DNA from: Prosthecochloris marina
GTDB taxonomy: Bacteria > Bacteroidota > Chlorobiia > Chlorobiales > Chlorobiaceae
NCBI RefSeq assembly: GCF_003182595.1
Contig: NZ_PDNZ01000010.1
Coordinates: 11,252-75,251, forward strand
Direction of reading: 5' to 3'
Length of the DNA stretch: 64,000 bases
Under the pieces are notes generated by a model. The model did not search any database and was not told the DNA's origin. It saw only the letters and a program-made list of their open reading frames with translations. Shown piece after piece: positions 55,724 to 63,700 of the stretch. A program made the position numbers and the translations under genes. Position 1 is the stretch's first letter, and every line of letters begins with the position of its first letter.

Positions 55724-57844
55724 CTAGTATCCGATTGAGCAGAGATTCTGCCCAATCTCCACAGTATCGGGTATCTGATCCTCGATCTCTCCTTTCGTTC
55801 CGATCGTGTATTCCCATACCGGCCATCCAAGGTCAACGCGTTTTTTGTCGAGCATCCGCAAAATATCTTCCGAAGTCCGGTAAGGGTCAGGGTCCCAGTT
55901 CATCCCGGCGCCAACCATCGTGCGCAGACGGTTACCGACATAATCCATGAACCGGTCGGAAGCAATAGTGTTATCCTGTACACAGGAATAGGTTTCGATT
56001 CCCTGCAGCACAAAAGAGTACCGCGCTCCCATGGTTTTTTCCGCCGCGGGGTCGGCGGCAACCATGGCGAGCGGCATGGAGGGATTGGGGACACCTGCTG
56101 CGTTGGCCGTAAAAGCCATGATCTGCCCGGCCCGTGTACTGTCGGTGCAGGCCCCGACATGCAGTACCGGCGGGATATCCTTTGCCTCGACAACCTCGCG
56201 CAGCCTCTCACCGCAGAGCTTCGACGCATCGGAGTGGGCGAGACCCGCAAAGAGCAGACCCATGCCTGAACAACCGTGACAGGTAACCAGCACATCGTTC
56301 CTGATAAGCTGCTTGGCAATGATAATCTGGTTGCGCTCGAACACGGCGCCGCGAATGTTGCCGCAGGAACCGAAGTTGACGATTCCGCGAATCTTCCCGG
56401 ATTTCACCAGTTCGGCAAGCCCGTGAATCTTCCTGTCCGAAGCGGAACCGTTGAAAAGCTTCATCACCTCTTCGACGCCAAACCCCATTTCGACCTTTGC
56501 CCTTACTTTCGGCACATACACCCTTTTCGGGTCACGGTTTTGGTAATTGCCGATCGCGACATCAAGGATCTCTTCGGCAAGGTCGTAGAGCTTGTCGAGG
56601 TTTTTCAGGTAATAATCGAGTTCAATGACAATAGCCCCCTCTTTTCTGCCGGAAGGAGAAGTGGTAATAACTTTTGTATGAAACTGCCGTGCAACCGGCA
56701 TCATGCCCGGCAAAACATCCTGCTGGTCGACGACGATCGCCTCGAACGCCCCGGTCGCAACCGCCATTTCGGCCGAAGAGGCCATTGCAACGAGGGGTAT
56801 ACCGAGGTCACGTTCGATGAACTCACCGCCGGTACAGCACATGCCGTAAAGCCTGATATCCTTTGCCCCGGCTTTCTTTACCTTTTCCATGATCCTCGGC
56901 GTGCCGACGATATCGCAGATGGCGAAAGCCACCATCGGGGCATGACCGTTGATGCCGATGTTGATACAGTCTTCGCTTACAATGCTGCCGAGGTTGACGT
57001 TGATTGTGGACCGCTTCGGAATGCCGTATACGATATCGGTTGCAAGCGAGGTCGATACCACTGTCGTGATCGAATAGGCAAGAACCGTCCTGAGAAACGC
57101 CTGCATGTGGCTCTCGAAGTCGGAGTCGGTGCCATGGCTTGTCAGGTTGTTGGTTTCAAAGCATTCGTGGTAGGCGCTTATGGGAATTATATCGAGTTTC
57201 TCCCAGGTTTCAACACGTTCTTTCGGCGCAAGCGCCTTGAGCGTTTCGTGCTCTTTGGGGAGCGCACGCTGCAGATCGTCAATAAACCTGTCGGCTATTT
57301 CTCCACAGATTTTTTCTATTGCCTTTCCTTCGGTTTCGATACCTAAAAGCTTCGCCACCGCGAACCCTTTTTCCCTGGACTTCAAGGGAATCGGAGCGAT
57401 ACCTTCAGCTGCAGCCTTGAGCGAAATAAAAACCTCACGGGCATGAGCACCATGCGCAGACAATCCAGCTGCAAGACGTCGCAACGCATTTCCAGCCACG
57501 ACAAGGTCAACATCCTTACCACAGACGGTAAGGGGAGTCTTCTCCGTGACCCTGCATGGACCATAGGAACAAAAGGCGCAGCATGCTCCCGTGAGGCCGT
57601 AACCGCACTGCGGATGCTGTTGGGCAAACCGGTCAAAGGTACTGCATATATCATGCTTGCCCATAAAATCAACCATTTCGGCTACCGCCTTGTTGGCGGT
57701 GTGCTTGACCATCTCTTCCTTGCTGTAGTTGAGACGATGCACCAGCTTGATCCGGTCTTTCAGAGGCATTCCGGGAGTATAATCAGGCGCCATTCTCGAA
57801 CCGGTCAGCTCATCCTCATAAGTATACTTTTTCTTATCCGCCAT
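55724..57844 (-). CDS. cooS: Ni-CO dehydrogenase homologue (CooS) with an altered C-cluster ligand
   Basis: A 706-residue Ni-containing CO dehydrogenase homologue (usual size about 620-640, so it has an N-terminal extension of about 40). AGGAGA precedes the start. D- and B-cluster cysteines are all present: Cys80 and 88 (D), Cys89, 92, 97 and 108 (B), in PQCGYGLTGACCAFCSYGPC. C-cluster ligands by alignment to C. hydrogenoformans CooSII: His301 (for His261), Cys336/337 (Cys295), Cys494 (Cys446), Cys525 (Cys476), Cys566 (Cys526), with Lys603 for the catalytic Lys563. The position of Cys333 is Asp376, in EAIVVDQQDVLPG. The enzyme may hold a modified cluster or another function. It is the last gene of an eight-gene operon with a transporter, cytochrome c and cooC. 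CooF is absent. Confidence 0.9.
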   Translation of the reverse strand: MADKKKYTYEDELTGSRMAPDYTPGMPLKDRIKLVHRLNYSKEEMVKHTANKAVAEMVDFMGKHDICSTFDRFAQQHPQCGYGLTGACCAFCSYGPCRVTEKTPLTVCGKDVDLVVAGNALRRLAAGLSAHGAHAREVFISLKAAAEGIAPIPLKSREKGFAVAKLLGIETEGKAIEKICGEIADRFIDDLQRALPKEHETLKALAPKERVETWEKLDIIPISAYHECFETNNLTSHGTDSDFESHMQAFLRTVLAYSITTVVSTSLATDIVYGIPKRSTINVNLGSIVSEDCINIGINGHAPMVAFAICDIVGTPRIMEKVKKAGAKDIRLYGMCCTGGEFIERDLGIPLVAMASSAEMAVATGAFEAIVVDQQDVLPGMMPVARQFHTKVITTSPSGRKEGAIVIELDYYLKNLDKLYDLAEEILDVAIGNYQNRDPKRVYVPKVRAKVEMGFGVEEVMKLFNGSASDRKIHGLAELVKSGKIRGIVNFGSCGNIRGAVFERNQIIIAKQLIRNDVLVTCHGCSGMGLLFAGLAHSDASKLCGERLREVVEAKDIPPVLHVGACTDSTRAGQIMAFTANAAGVPNPSMPLAMVAADPAAEKTMGARYSFVLQGIETYSCVQDNTIASDRFMDYVGNRLRTMVGAGMNWDPDPYRTSEDILRMLDKKRVDLGWPVWEYTIGTKGEIEDQIPDTVEIGQNLCSIGY

Positions 57845-57882
57845 AAATCGATCTCCTTTACTGATTGATATTCACCGGTACC

Positions 57883-58611
57883 TCATTCTCCAAACGTTCT
57901 GATATAGTCTATCACGTCGATGATCTCCTTTTCGGTAAGTGTATTCCCCCAGGCAGGCATATAGCTGCGAATTCCTGTCGATTCGGGGGGAAAACCCTGC
58001 TCGACAACATTGAACAGTCCGGCAGCACTGTACTCTGCAAGCGTTTCCGGTGAGAGCGGACGGACGCTGATGTTCATCATTTTCGACACGCGCCCGTCAC
58101 CCCTGCCTGATGTTCCGTGGCACATGACACAGGAGTTGTTATAAATTTCCTCACCGCTGTATCCTTGATCTTCGGCTGCATCTATTCTTCCATCCCGATT
58201 CACCAGGCGTATAAAAGCAATGGCATTCTGTATCTGTTCAGGCGTCAACTGAAAACCGAACGGCTTCATATGCATTGACTTTCCGTGCGCAAGGCCACCC
58301 TTGCTTATGAAATCATAAAGTTCCTCATCCGTCTTGCCGCCGAAATAGGTGCTGTCGGAAAAGTCGGCCGGAGGTGAAGACAGTTTCTCTGCGTAAGGCC
58401 CGTTGCCTTTGCCGCTCTGCCCGTGGCAGACGAAACAGTAGCCGAGATAAAGCTTCAATCCCTGCAGTTCGTCCGGCTCTTTTGATACCGATGAGGATTT
58501 CGAGATGTCTACTGCTGATACCGCAGTCTTCTCTCCCTCCGTTTCACACGAAATGATCAGCGGCAGCATCGCCATGAAAAATAATGCCTTGAGAACGGTC
58601 TGTCCCTTCAT
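57883..58611 (-). CDS. Diheme cytochrome c lipoprotein
   Basis: A 242-residue protein with lipobox LIISC (lipidated Cys22) and two c-type haem sites: CFVCH at 59-63 and CVMCH at 161-165. Each lies in a cytochrome-c-like domain, with likely Met axial ligands in SMHMKPFGFQL and RSYMPAWGNTL. It would sit on the periplasmic side of a membrane. It lies between the ABC ATPase genes and cooS, with 29 and 38 bases to its neighbours, so it belongs to the same transcript. An electron-transfer link with cooS is possible only through a membrane partner, since CooS is cytoplasmic; none is encoded here. Confidence 0.92.
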   Translation of the reverse strand: MKGQTVLKALFFMAMLPLIISCETEGEKTAVSAVDISKSSSVSKEPDELQGLKLYLGYCFVCHGQSGKGNGPYAEKLSSPPADFSDSTYFGGKTDEELYDFISKGGLAHGKSMHMKPFGFQLTPEQIQNAIAFIRLVNRDGRIDAAEDQGYSGEEIYNNSCVMCHGTSGRGDGRVSKMMNISVRPLSPETLAEYSAAGLFNVVEQGFPPESTGIRSYMPAWGNTLTEKEIIDVIDYIRTFGE

Positions 58612-58640
58612 GATGATCGCAGTTAAAATTTCATTTTTAG

Positions 58641-59450
58641 CTATATGATGAGATCGAGCTCCTCATCTTTCAGCGAGGAATAGAGGGCGATGATCTCATC
58701 GCGCATGTCATTGAACTCCTTGTCGGTCCTGCTCATGCACTCGTGACGAGGTCTCGGAAGATGATTATCGAGCATTTTCTTTACTCTTCCCGGATTGATA
58801 TCCATAACACAGATACGGTCTGAAAGAAAAATCGCTTCATCCACATCATGGGTTACAAACATGATGGTCGTACCGGTTTTCTTCCATACCTTCAGAATCT
58901 GAATCTGCATCTCCTCCTTGGTCAGCGCATCGAGCGCCTCGAAGGGCTCGTCCATAAGAAGAATCCTGGGTTTGTTGGCCAAAGCTCTTGCTATGGCGAC
59001 CCTCTGACGCATACCCACCGAAATCTCGTGCACTTTCTGGTTTTCCGTTCCTGCAAGACCAACGGTTGCAAGCTGCTCCATAGCGATTGAACGACGCTCC
59101 TTCTTGTCAATTCCTTTCAACTCGAGACCTATCTCGACATTTTCGATAACGCTTCTCCATGGCAAAAGCGCATACTCCTGAAAGACCATCCCTTTATGTG
59201 GGCCTGGCCCATGTTCCTCCCTGCCATCCAAAATCACAGAGCCTGTTGTCTGCTCGATAAGCCCGGCAACGATCTGCAAGGTTACCGATTTGCCGCAACC
59301 TGTCGGGCCGAGAACACAGATAAACTCTCCCTCGTCAACCGTCAGTTCGACATCCTTGAGAACAAGAACATCGTCACCGTCCTTATTGAAAACCTTTGAA
59401 ACGTTCTGCAGCTCGAGAAGCGCATTCCGTTTCCTGCCGTTGCTTTCCAT
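58641..59450 (-). CDS. ABC transporter ATPase, NitT/TauT family (canonical Walker B, broken signature)
   Basis: A 269-residue ATPase from the ATG at 59450; GGGAG lies 8 bases upstream, and a GTG two codons earlier is also in frame. Walker A is GPTGCGKS at 48-55, Walker B ILLMDEPF with Asp167-Glu168, switch His201 in FVTHDVDEA. The signature reads ISVGM (143-147) where LSGGM is expected. The sequence groups with NrtD/SsuB/TauB-type ATPases (FQEYALLPWRSVIENVEIGL). It pairs with the second ATPase encoded 43 bases upstream, whose defects are the opposite. Confidence 0.92.
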   Translation of the reverse strand: MESNGRKRNALLELQNVSKVFNKDGDDVLVLKDVELTVDEGEFICVLGPTGCGKSVTLQIVAGLIEQTTGSVILDGREEHGPGPHKGMVFQEYALLPWRSVIENVEIGLELKGIDKKERRSIAMEQLATVGLAGTENQKVHEISVGMRQRVAIARALANKPRILLMDEPFEALDALTKEEMQIQILKVWKKTGTTIMFVTHDVDEAIFLSDRICVMDINPGRVKKMLDNHLPRPRHECMSRTDKEFNDMRDEIIALYSSLKDEELDLII

Positions 59451-59493
59451 AAACACTACTCCCGGTATTTAGATTTTCAGGTTTTCTCATGAC

Positions 59494-60330
59494 TCACGCA
59501 CCGTAATCACAGACTGACTTGCCGGCCCCGGCTTTAACCTCGTTCATCACCTTCTCGCGCAGTTCGATAAAACGGTGATGAAATTCAGGCTCGAGCGCCG
59601 CCTTGCCGAATCTTGGCCGCGGTAAATCGTTTGTAAAGATTTTCGATATCCTCCCTTCACTGTTCATCACCGCAATCCTGTCACTGAGTTTAACCGCCTC
59701 ATCGAGCTCCGAGGTCACAAAGATGATCGTGTTGTGCTCGTGCTCCCATATCCTGGTGATCTCGGTATGCATGGTCAATTTTGTTTTTGAATCGAGCGCA
59801 TTGAAGGGACCGTCCATCAGCAGAATCTTCGGTTTCGTTACAAGAATCATGGCAAGTGAAGCCCTTCGTTTCATACCGCCGGACATTTCAACCGGAAACT
59901 TTCCGGTTGCATAGGAGAGTCCGACCATATCGATATACTCCATCGCGAGTTCCCTGTTTTCCGCACGTTTTCCGTACTGAAACTCAAGACCGAGCTCGAC
60001 GTTCTGCAGAACCGTCCGCCATGGAAGCAGGGCATATTCCTGGAAAATCATCCCCCTGTCCGAACCCGGCCCGTTGACGGGCTCACCATCAAGCAGCACC
60101 TCTCCTTTTTCAGGCTTTTCAAAGCCTGCGATGAGCTTGAGCAAGGTTGACTTCCCGCTGCCTGTCGGACCAACGATGACCAGAAACTCGTTTTTGGCAA
60201 TATCCAGATCACATCCGCTGACCGCCTCTATCCACTGACTGTTTTTCTGATACTCCTTGGTTACCCCTTTAAGCGAAATAAGCGCTTCCGATACCTGTTC
60301 CTGGCCTCTGTCATTGTTGTTACCAGCCAT
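59494..60330 (-). CDS. ABC transporter ATPase, NitT/TauT family (intact signature, dead Walker B)
   Basis: A 278-residue ATPase from the ATG at 60330 (MAGNNNDRGQE), which follows GAGGAG; an upstream start at 60363 would overlap the permease gene. Walker A GPTGSGKST at 54-62 and signature MSGGM at 149-153 are good. The Walker B motif reads ILLMDGPF, so the catalytic Glu is Gly174, and the switch motif reads FVTSELDEA, so the His is Ser207. By family rules it cannot hydrolyse ATP well on its own. With its partner it would make one complete site (partner's Walker motifs plus this signature) and one dead site. Confidence 0.92.
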   Translation of the reverse strand: MAGNNNDRGQEQVSEALISLKGVTKEYQKNSQWIEAVSGCDLDIAKNEFLVIVGPTGSGKSTLLKLIAGFEKPEKGEVLLDGEPVNGPGSDRGMIFQEYALLPWRTVLQNVELGLEFQYGKRAENRELAMEYIDMVGLSYATGKFPVEMSGGMKRRASLAMILVTKPKILLMDGPFNALDSKTKLTMHTEITRIWEHEHNTIIFVTSELDEAVKLSDRIAVMNSEGRISKIFTNDLPRPRFGKAALEPEFHHRFIELREKVMNEVKAGAGKSVCDYGA

Positions 60331-60346
60331 ACAACACTCCTCTTGT

Positions 60347-61138
60347 TCAGATTTTCCAGGCAAACTTGCTGATCAGCCAACGATTGGCCGAATCCAGCAG
60401 ATACCCGATTAAACCGATAATGAATATTGTTGCCATCAACTGATCATAACGGAAACGGTCCCTGGTATCAAGGATGAAGTAACCGAGTCCGTCGGGAACA
60501 CCGAGCATTTCCGCCGGAACGAGAATGATCCAGCTCACACCTACGGCGAGCCTTAATCCTGTCAGCATGTCGGGAATTGCGGCAGGAATGATGATTTTTG
60601 TCAGAATCCCCTTGTCACCTGCCCCCATGGTTTTGGCCATGTTCAGCCAGAGCGGACTGACCCTGCCCGCACCATGGACGGTATTGAGAATGAGAGGCCA
60701 GATAGCCACTAGCCAGAGCAAAAACGTCACCGAGACATCGCCGACACCGAAGATGATGATTGCAATAGGCATCCATGCCAGTGGCGAGATCATGCGCATG
60801 AACTGAAACGGGACATAGGTAAGCTGTTCGAGCCGCTTGAAATAACCAACAAGCACACCGACCGGAAGCGCAAAAATAATAGCCATGACAAGGCTGACCA
60901 GCACCCTTCGCAAACTCGGTACTGCGTGATGAACAATATCACCGTCTTTTGCCATCTCAATCAGTGCAAGAAAAGCAGAGAAAGGCGAAAAAGCCTCACT
61001 GAAATCATCGCCGAAGAGCTTCAGCATACTTGCCGCCTGCCAAATAAGCAGAAACAGGAACACGCCCAGCACATAGAAACTCCTGTCGGCAAGAAATGCC
61101 TGTGTGCCGCCGTTTCGTGACTGTTGTTTTTTTGCCAT
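60347..61138 (-). CDS. ABC transporter permease, NitT/TauT family
   Basis: A 263-residue permease with about six helices. The EAA loop that contacts the ATPases is visible near residues 165-185 (MAKTMGAGDKGILTKIIIPA, AIPDMLTGLRLAVGVSWIIL). It belongs to the SsuC/TauC/NrtB type. As the only permease gene in the cluster it would form a homodimer, yet it faces two unlike ATPases. The ATPase gene begins 16 bases downstream. The substrate is not given by sequence. Confidence 0.92.
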   Translation of the reverse strand: MAKKQQSRNGGTQAFLADRSFYVLGVFLFLLIWQAASMLKLFGDDFSEAFSPFSAFLALIEMAKDGDIVHHAVPSLRRVLVSLVMAIIFALPVGVLVGYFKRLEQLTYVPFQFMRMISPLAWMPIAIIIFGVGDVSVTFLLWLVAIWPLILNTVHGAGRVSPLWLNMAKTMGAGDKGILTKIIIPAAIPDMLTGLRLAVGVSWIILVPAEMLGVPDGLGYFILDTRDRFRYDQLMATIFIIGLIGYLLDSANRWLISKFAWKI

Positions 61139-61303
61139 AATGATTTACAGGTTTAAACATGCTCGCAAAGTGTCCCTTCAGGGACGTACCTTTCCTTGCG
61201 ACCTGCAAGACAGTGAGCAGACGCCGGAATGTCAGCATTGTTGTTCATGAGAAGCCCGCAAATGTCCGGATGAACATCTTCGATGGCGGGCCGTCAAAGA
61301 ATG

Positions 61304-62536
61304 TTAGACCGCAATGACCTCTTGCCTTACAAACGGGTTCTCCGGATTGACGCCCGCAAACTGCACAAGGCCGCCCAGCTCTTCAGAAGCCTCCATGACA
61401 CCCTCTGTATACATAAGCTCTTTCTGCACATTTGCCGGATCAAGTCCGCTCATGAAGCTGAGATCGCCTTCCATTTTTGTCTGCTTCATCATCTCGACCA
61501 TCTTGTGCGTTGCCGACTCGAACTGGTATGGATTGTATGAAAGCCGTTCGGCATTCCAGTCCGGATGCTGAATCGCACCCGTTCCGCCGTTCGCCCCATA
61601 GGTATCGAGGTCATATTTCAGCATTGCCCTCTTGATGACCTTCTCAGGCAACGGGAGGTACTGCGCACCGTCTTTTGACAGGATATGTGCCGCTTCTTCG
61701 GCGTTGTTCAAAGCCCATAACTCGGCTTTTACAAGCGCTTTGATAACGTCATGCGACCAGGCCTGATCAGCCAGTTCCTTCTCATTCATCACCGCGACGC
61801 AGCAAGGGTGGTTTTTCCAAACATCCCCGGTAAACCTGACGATCTTTCCGCCGGCAAGGATTTCACCTGCTGCATTGAACGGCTCGGCTACGATATATCC
61901 GTCAATAGCTTTTGAAGCCATCGCAGTCGGCATGTCGGGGGGAGCCATGACGAAAAGGTTCATCTGGTTGTCACGAAGAGGCTTGTTCTTGTTTTGAATG
62001 ACCGGCTCGATACCCATCTCTTTTGCAATCATCTGTATGATAATGTTGTGCATCGAGTACCAGTAGGGAACAGCTATCTGTTTGCCGCCCAGATCCGCAT
62101 AAGAATCTATTCCGCTCTCCTTGCCGACAGTCAGAGCCGAGCCGTTTATATGATCCCATGCAACCACCTTGACGGGGAAACCCTTGCTGTATCGCATGTA
62201 AATCGGAATCGGTGCAAGCAGATGCGTAAGATTGAATCTTCCGGCCATGAACGCTTCCGCCATCGGAGCCCATCCCCTTATAAGCACAGGCCTCTCCGAC
62301 GCAATTCCCATCTCTTTGTAAAAGCCAAGCTCATGTGCAAGGATAATCGGCGTGGCATCGGTTATGGGCAAATAACAGCTTTTTACTGTTTTGGACGACG
62401 TTACACCCGGCGCTGCACCTTGTTCATCTTTCGAGCAGCCCTGCAAAAGAGGATACCCGGCGAATAATGCGCTTAATCCAACAGCGGAATTCCGAATAAA
62501 TCTTCTTCGCGAAATAATGTTTTTTTCATCTTTCAT
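61304..62536 (-). CDS. Tat-exported substrate-binding lipoprotein, NrtA/CmpA/SsuA class
   Basis: A 410-residue binding protein. SRRRFIRNSAVGLSALFAGY is a twin-arginine signal and LLQGC a lipobox, so it is folded before export and anchored in the membrane. CYLPITDATPIILAHELGFY near 50 and HPCCVAVMNEKELADQ near 245 are typical of COG0715 proteins related to NrtA (nitrate), CmpA (bicarbonate) and SsuA/TauA (sulfonates). The ligand cannot be chosen from this. It heads the ABC genes, about 165 bases from the permease gene. Two copies of a 12-base motif lie upstream. Confidence 0.9.
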   Translation of the reverse strand: MKDEKNIISRRRFIRNSAVGLSALFAGYPLLQGCSKDEQGAAPGVTSSKTVKSCYLPITDATPIILAHELGFYKEMGIASERPVLIRGWAPMAEAFMAGRFNLTHLLAPIPIYMRYSKGFPVKVVAWDHINGSALTVGKESGIDSYADLGGKQIAVPYWYSMHNIIIQMIAKEMGIEPVIQNKNKPLRDNQMNLFVMAPPDMPTAMASKAIDGYIVAEPFNAAGEILAGGKIVRFTGDVWKNHPCCVAVMNEKELADQAWSHDVIKALVKAELWALNNAEEAAHILSKDGAQYLPLPEKVIKRAMLKYDLDTYGANGGTGAIQHPDWNAERLSYNPYQFESATHKMVEMMKQTKMEGDLSFMSGLDPANVQKELMYTEGVMEASEELGGLVQFAGVNPENPFVRQEVIAV

Positions 62537-62829
62537 ACCAACCCCCCTTGTTTAATTGCCCGATTACCCTGACCGGTTTATCAGCATCATACAGACGAAG
62601 CGGTCAATGCAAGATCAATTATTCACAATTGTTAACATTTATAAAAAAAAGGACATTCGCCTCCACCAATAGTGACAGCCTGTTTACAGGCTAAACATTA
62701 TTTTTTCTGATGAGGGATACTCTAATCGTGCAGCAACGCCCTGAAAGCAGGATGACGTATAACGGAGTCAGGAAACGTTCCAACAAAAGTAACAATTGTT
62801 AACGTATTTCACAAACCAAAAACCTGTTG
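62537..62829. promoter_or_regulatory. Intergenic region with repeated 12-mer and palindrome
   Basis: Between cooC and the binding-protein gene lie two exact copies of ACAATTGTTAAC, at 62625-62636 and 62792-62803, and between them a perfect palindromic hairpin AGCCTG-TTTA-CAGGCT (62677-62692). None matches the CooA consensus (TGTCG-N6-CGACA). They could bind a regulator of the transporter-cooS part of the operon. No small gene is seen. Confidence 0.5.
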
Positions 62830-63609
62830 TTATTCTTCTGCGTCGGAAAGAAGCCGCCGAACCAAGCCCCTTATCTTTTCGAGCATTTCCGGGCATTGGT
62901 CATAAGGGGATGAACCTGAAAGGTCTGCCTCGAGAGCCAGAAAATCAAAGGGAATCGTTGCCCATATGGCATCGTTACCCAATTTATCGGCAACCCTCTT
63001 TTCCTGTCCTTCACTATGAACCTTGTTGATAACATATCCTACTTTTCGGATATGAAGTTGCTTCGCGAGCGAGGCTATCTTTCCTGCCGTATTCATAGCT
63101 CGCTGACCTGGCTCTACGACAATGAGCAACGTTCCGACAGATTCAGCTGTACCTCTCGTCAAATGCTCGAATCCCGCCTCCATATCGAGAATCACCCACT
63201 CGTCACGCTCAACCATAAGGTGCCGCAAAAAAGAACGCAACAAGGCATTCTCAGGGCAATAGCATCCTCCAAGCGCTTCTTTCAGTTCACCCGTCACGAT
63301 CAATCTCAGTCCCTGTATCCCAACAGAAAATCGTTCAACCAGATCGTCAACTTTCGGATTAAGCACAAAATACCCTCCCATACTTCCGGGTTTTGTTCCG
63401 GTCCGTTCCTCGACAAGCACCTTCTTTTCTATCAGCGGCTCAATCCGGCCTGAGGTTTCCTCATCATAGCCCAGAGCCTCGCCAAGATTGGCATTCGGAT
63501 CCGCATCGATGGCAAGCACTCTTTTACCTTGACTGGCAAGTTCCCTGGCAAGAAGAGCACAAAGGGTTGTCTTGCCTACCCCACCTTTTCCGGTTACCGC
63601 AATTTTCAT
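62830..63609 (-). CDS. cooC: CO dehydrogenase maturation ATPase CooC
   Basis: A 259-residue MinD-type ATPase from the ATG at 63609, after AAGGAGGAA; the frame is open 14 codons upstream. The deviant Walker [10 protein letters not shown] is at 7-15, the nucleotide loop DADPNANLGEALG at 35-47, and the CooC nickel-binding CxC motif is Cys116-Tyr-Cys118 (GGCYCPENALL). In CooC dimers this pair of Cys binds Ni or Zn and helps insert Ni into the C-cluster. Its presence shows that the cooS homologue nearby is probably a metal enzyme that needs nickel. Confidence 0.94.
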   Translation of the reverse strand: MKIAVTGKGGVGKTTLCALLARELASQGKRVLAIDADPNANLGEALGYDEETSGRIEPLIEKKVLVEERTGTKPGSMGGYFVLNPKVDDLVERFSVGIQGLRLIVTGELKEALGGCYCPENALLRSFLRHLMVERDEWVILDMEAGFEHLTRGTAESVGTLLIVVEPGQRAMNTAGKIASLAKQLHIRKVGYVINKVHSEGQEKRVADKLGNDAIWATIPFDFLALEADLSGSSPYDQCPEMLEKIRGLVRRLLSDAEE

Positions 63610-63700
63610 GCACTTCCTCCTTAGGGAATCCTCCTCTGCCACTCGAATCAAGACTGAAACCGGTTGGACTGTCCGGCGAAAGAAGGTCGCAGCAAAAAAC

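Noticed and set aside
56276..57346. 356-residue plus-strand frame inside cooS
   Set aside because: It is antisense to the strongly conserved cooS gene and shows no recognisable domain or ribosome site.
62677..62692. AGCCTG-TTTA-CAGGCT hairpin as terminator of cooC
   Set aside because: On the minus strand no U-tract follows the stem; the T-run is on the other side. An operator or processing site is as likely.
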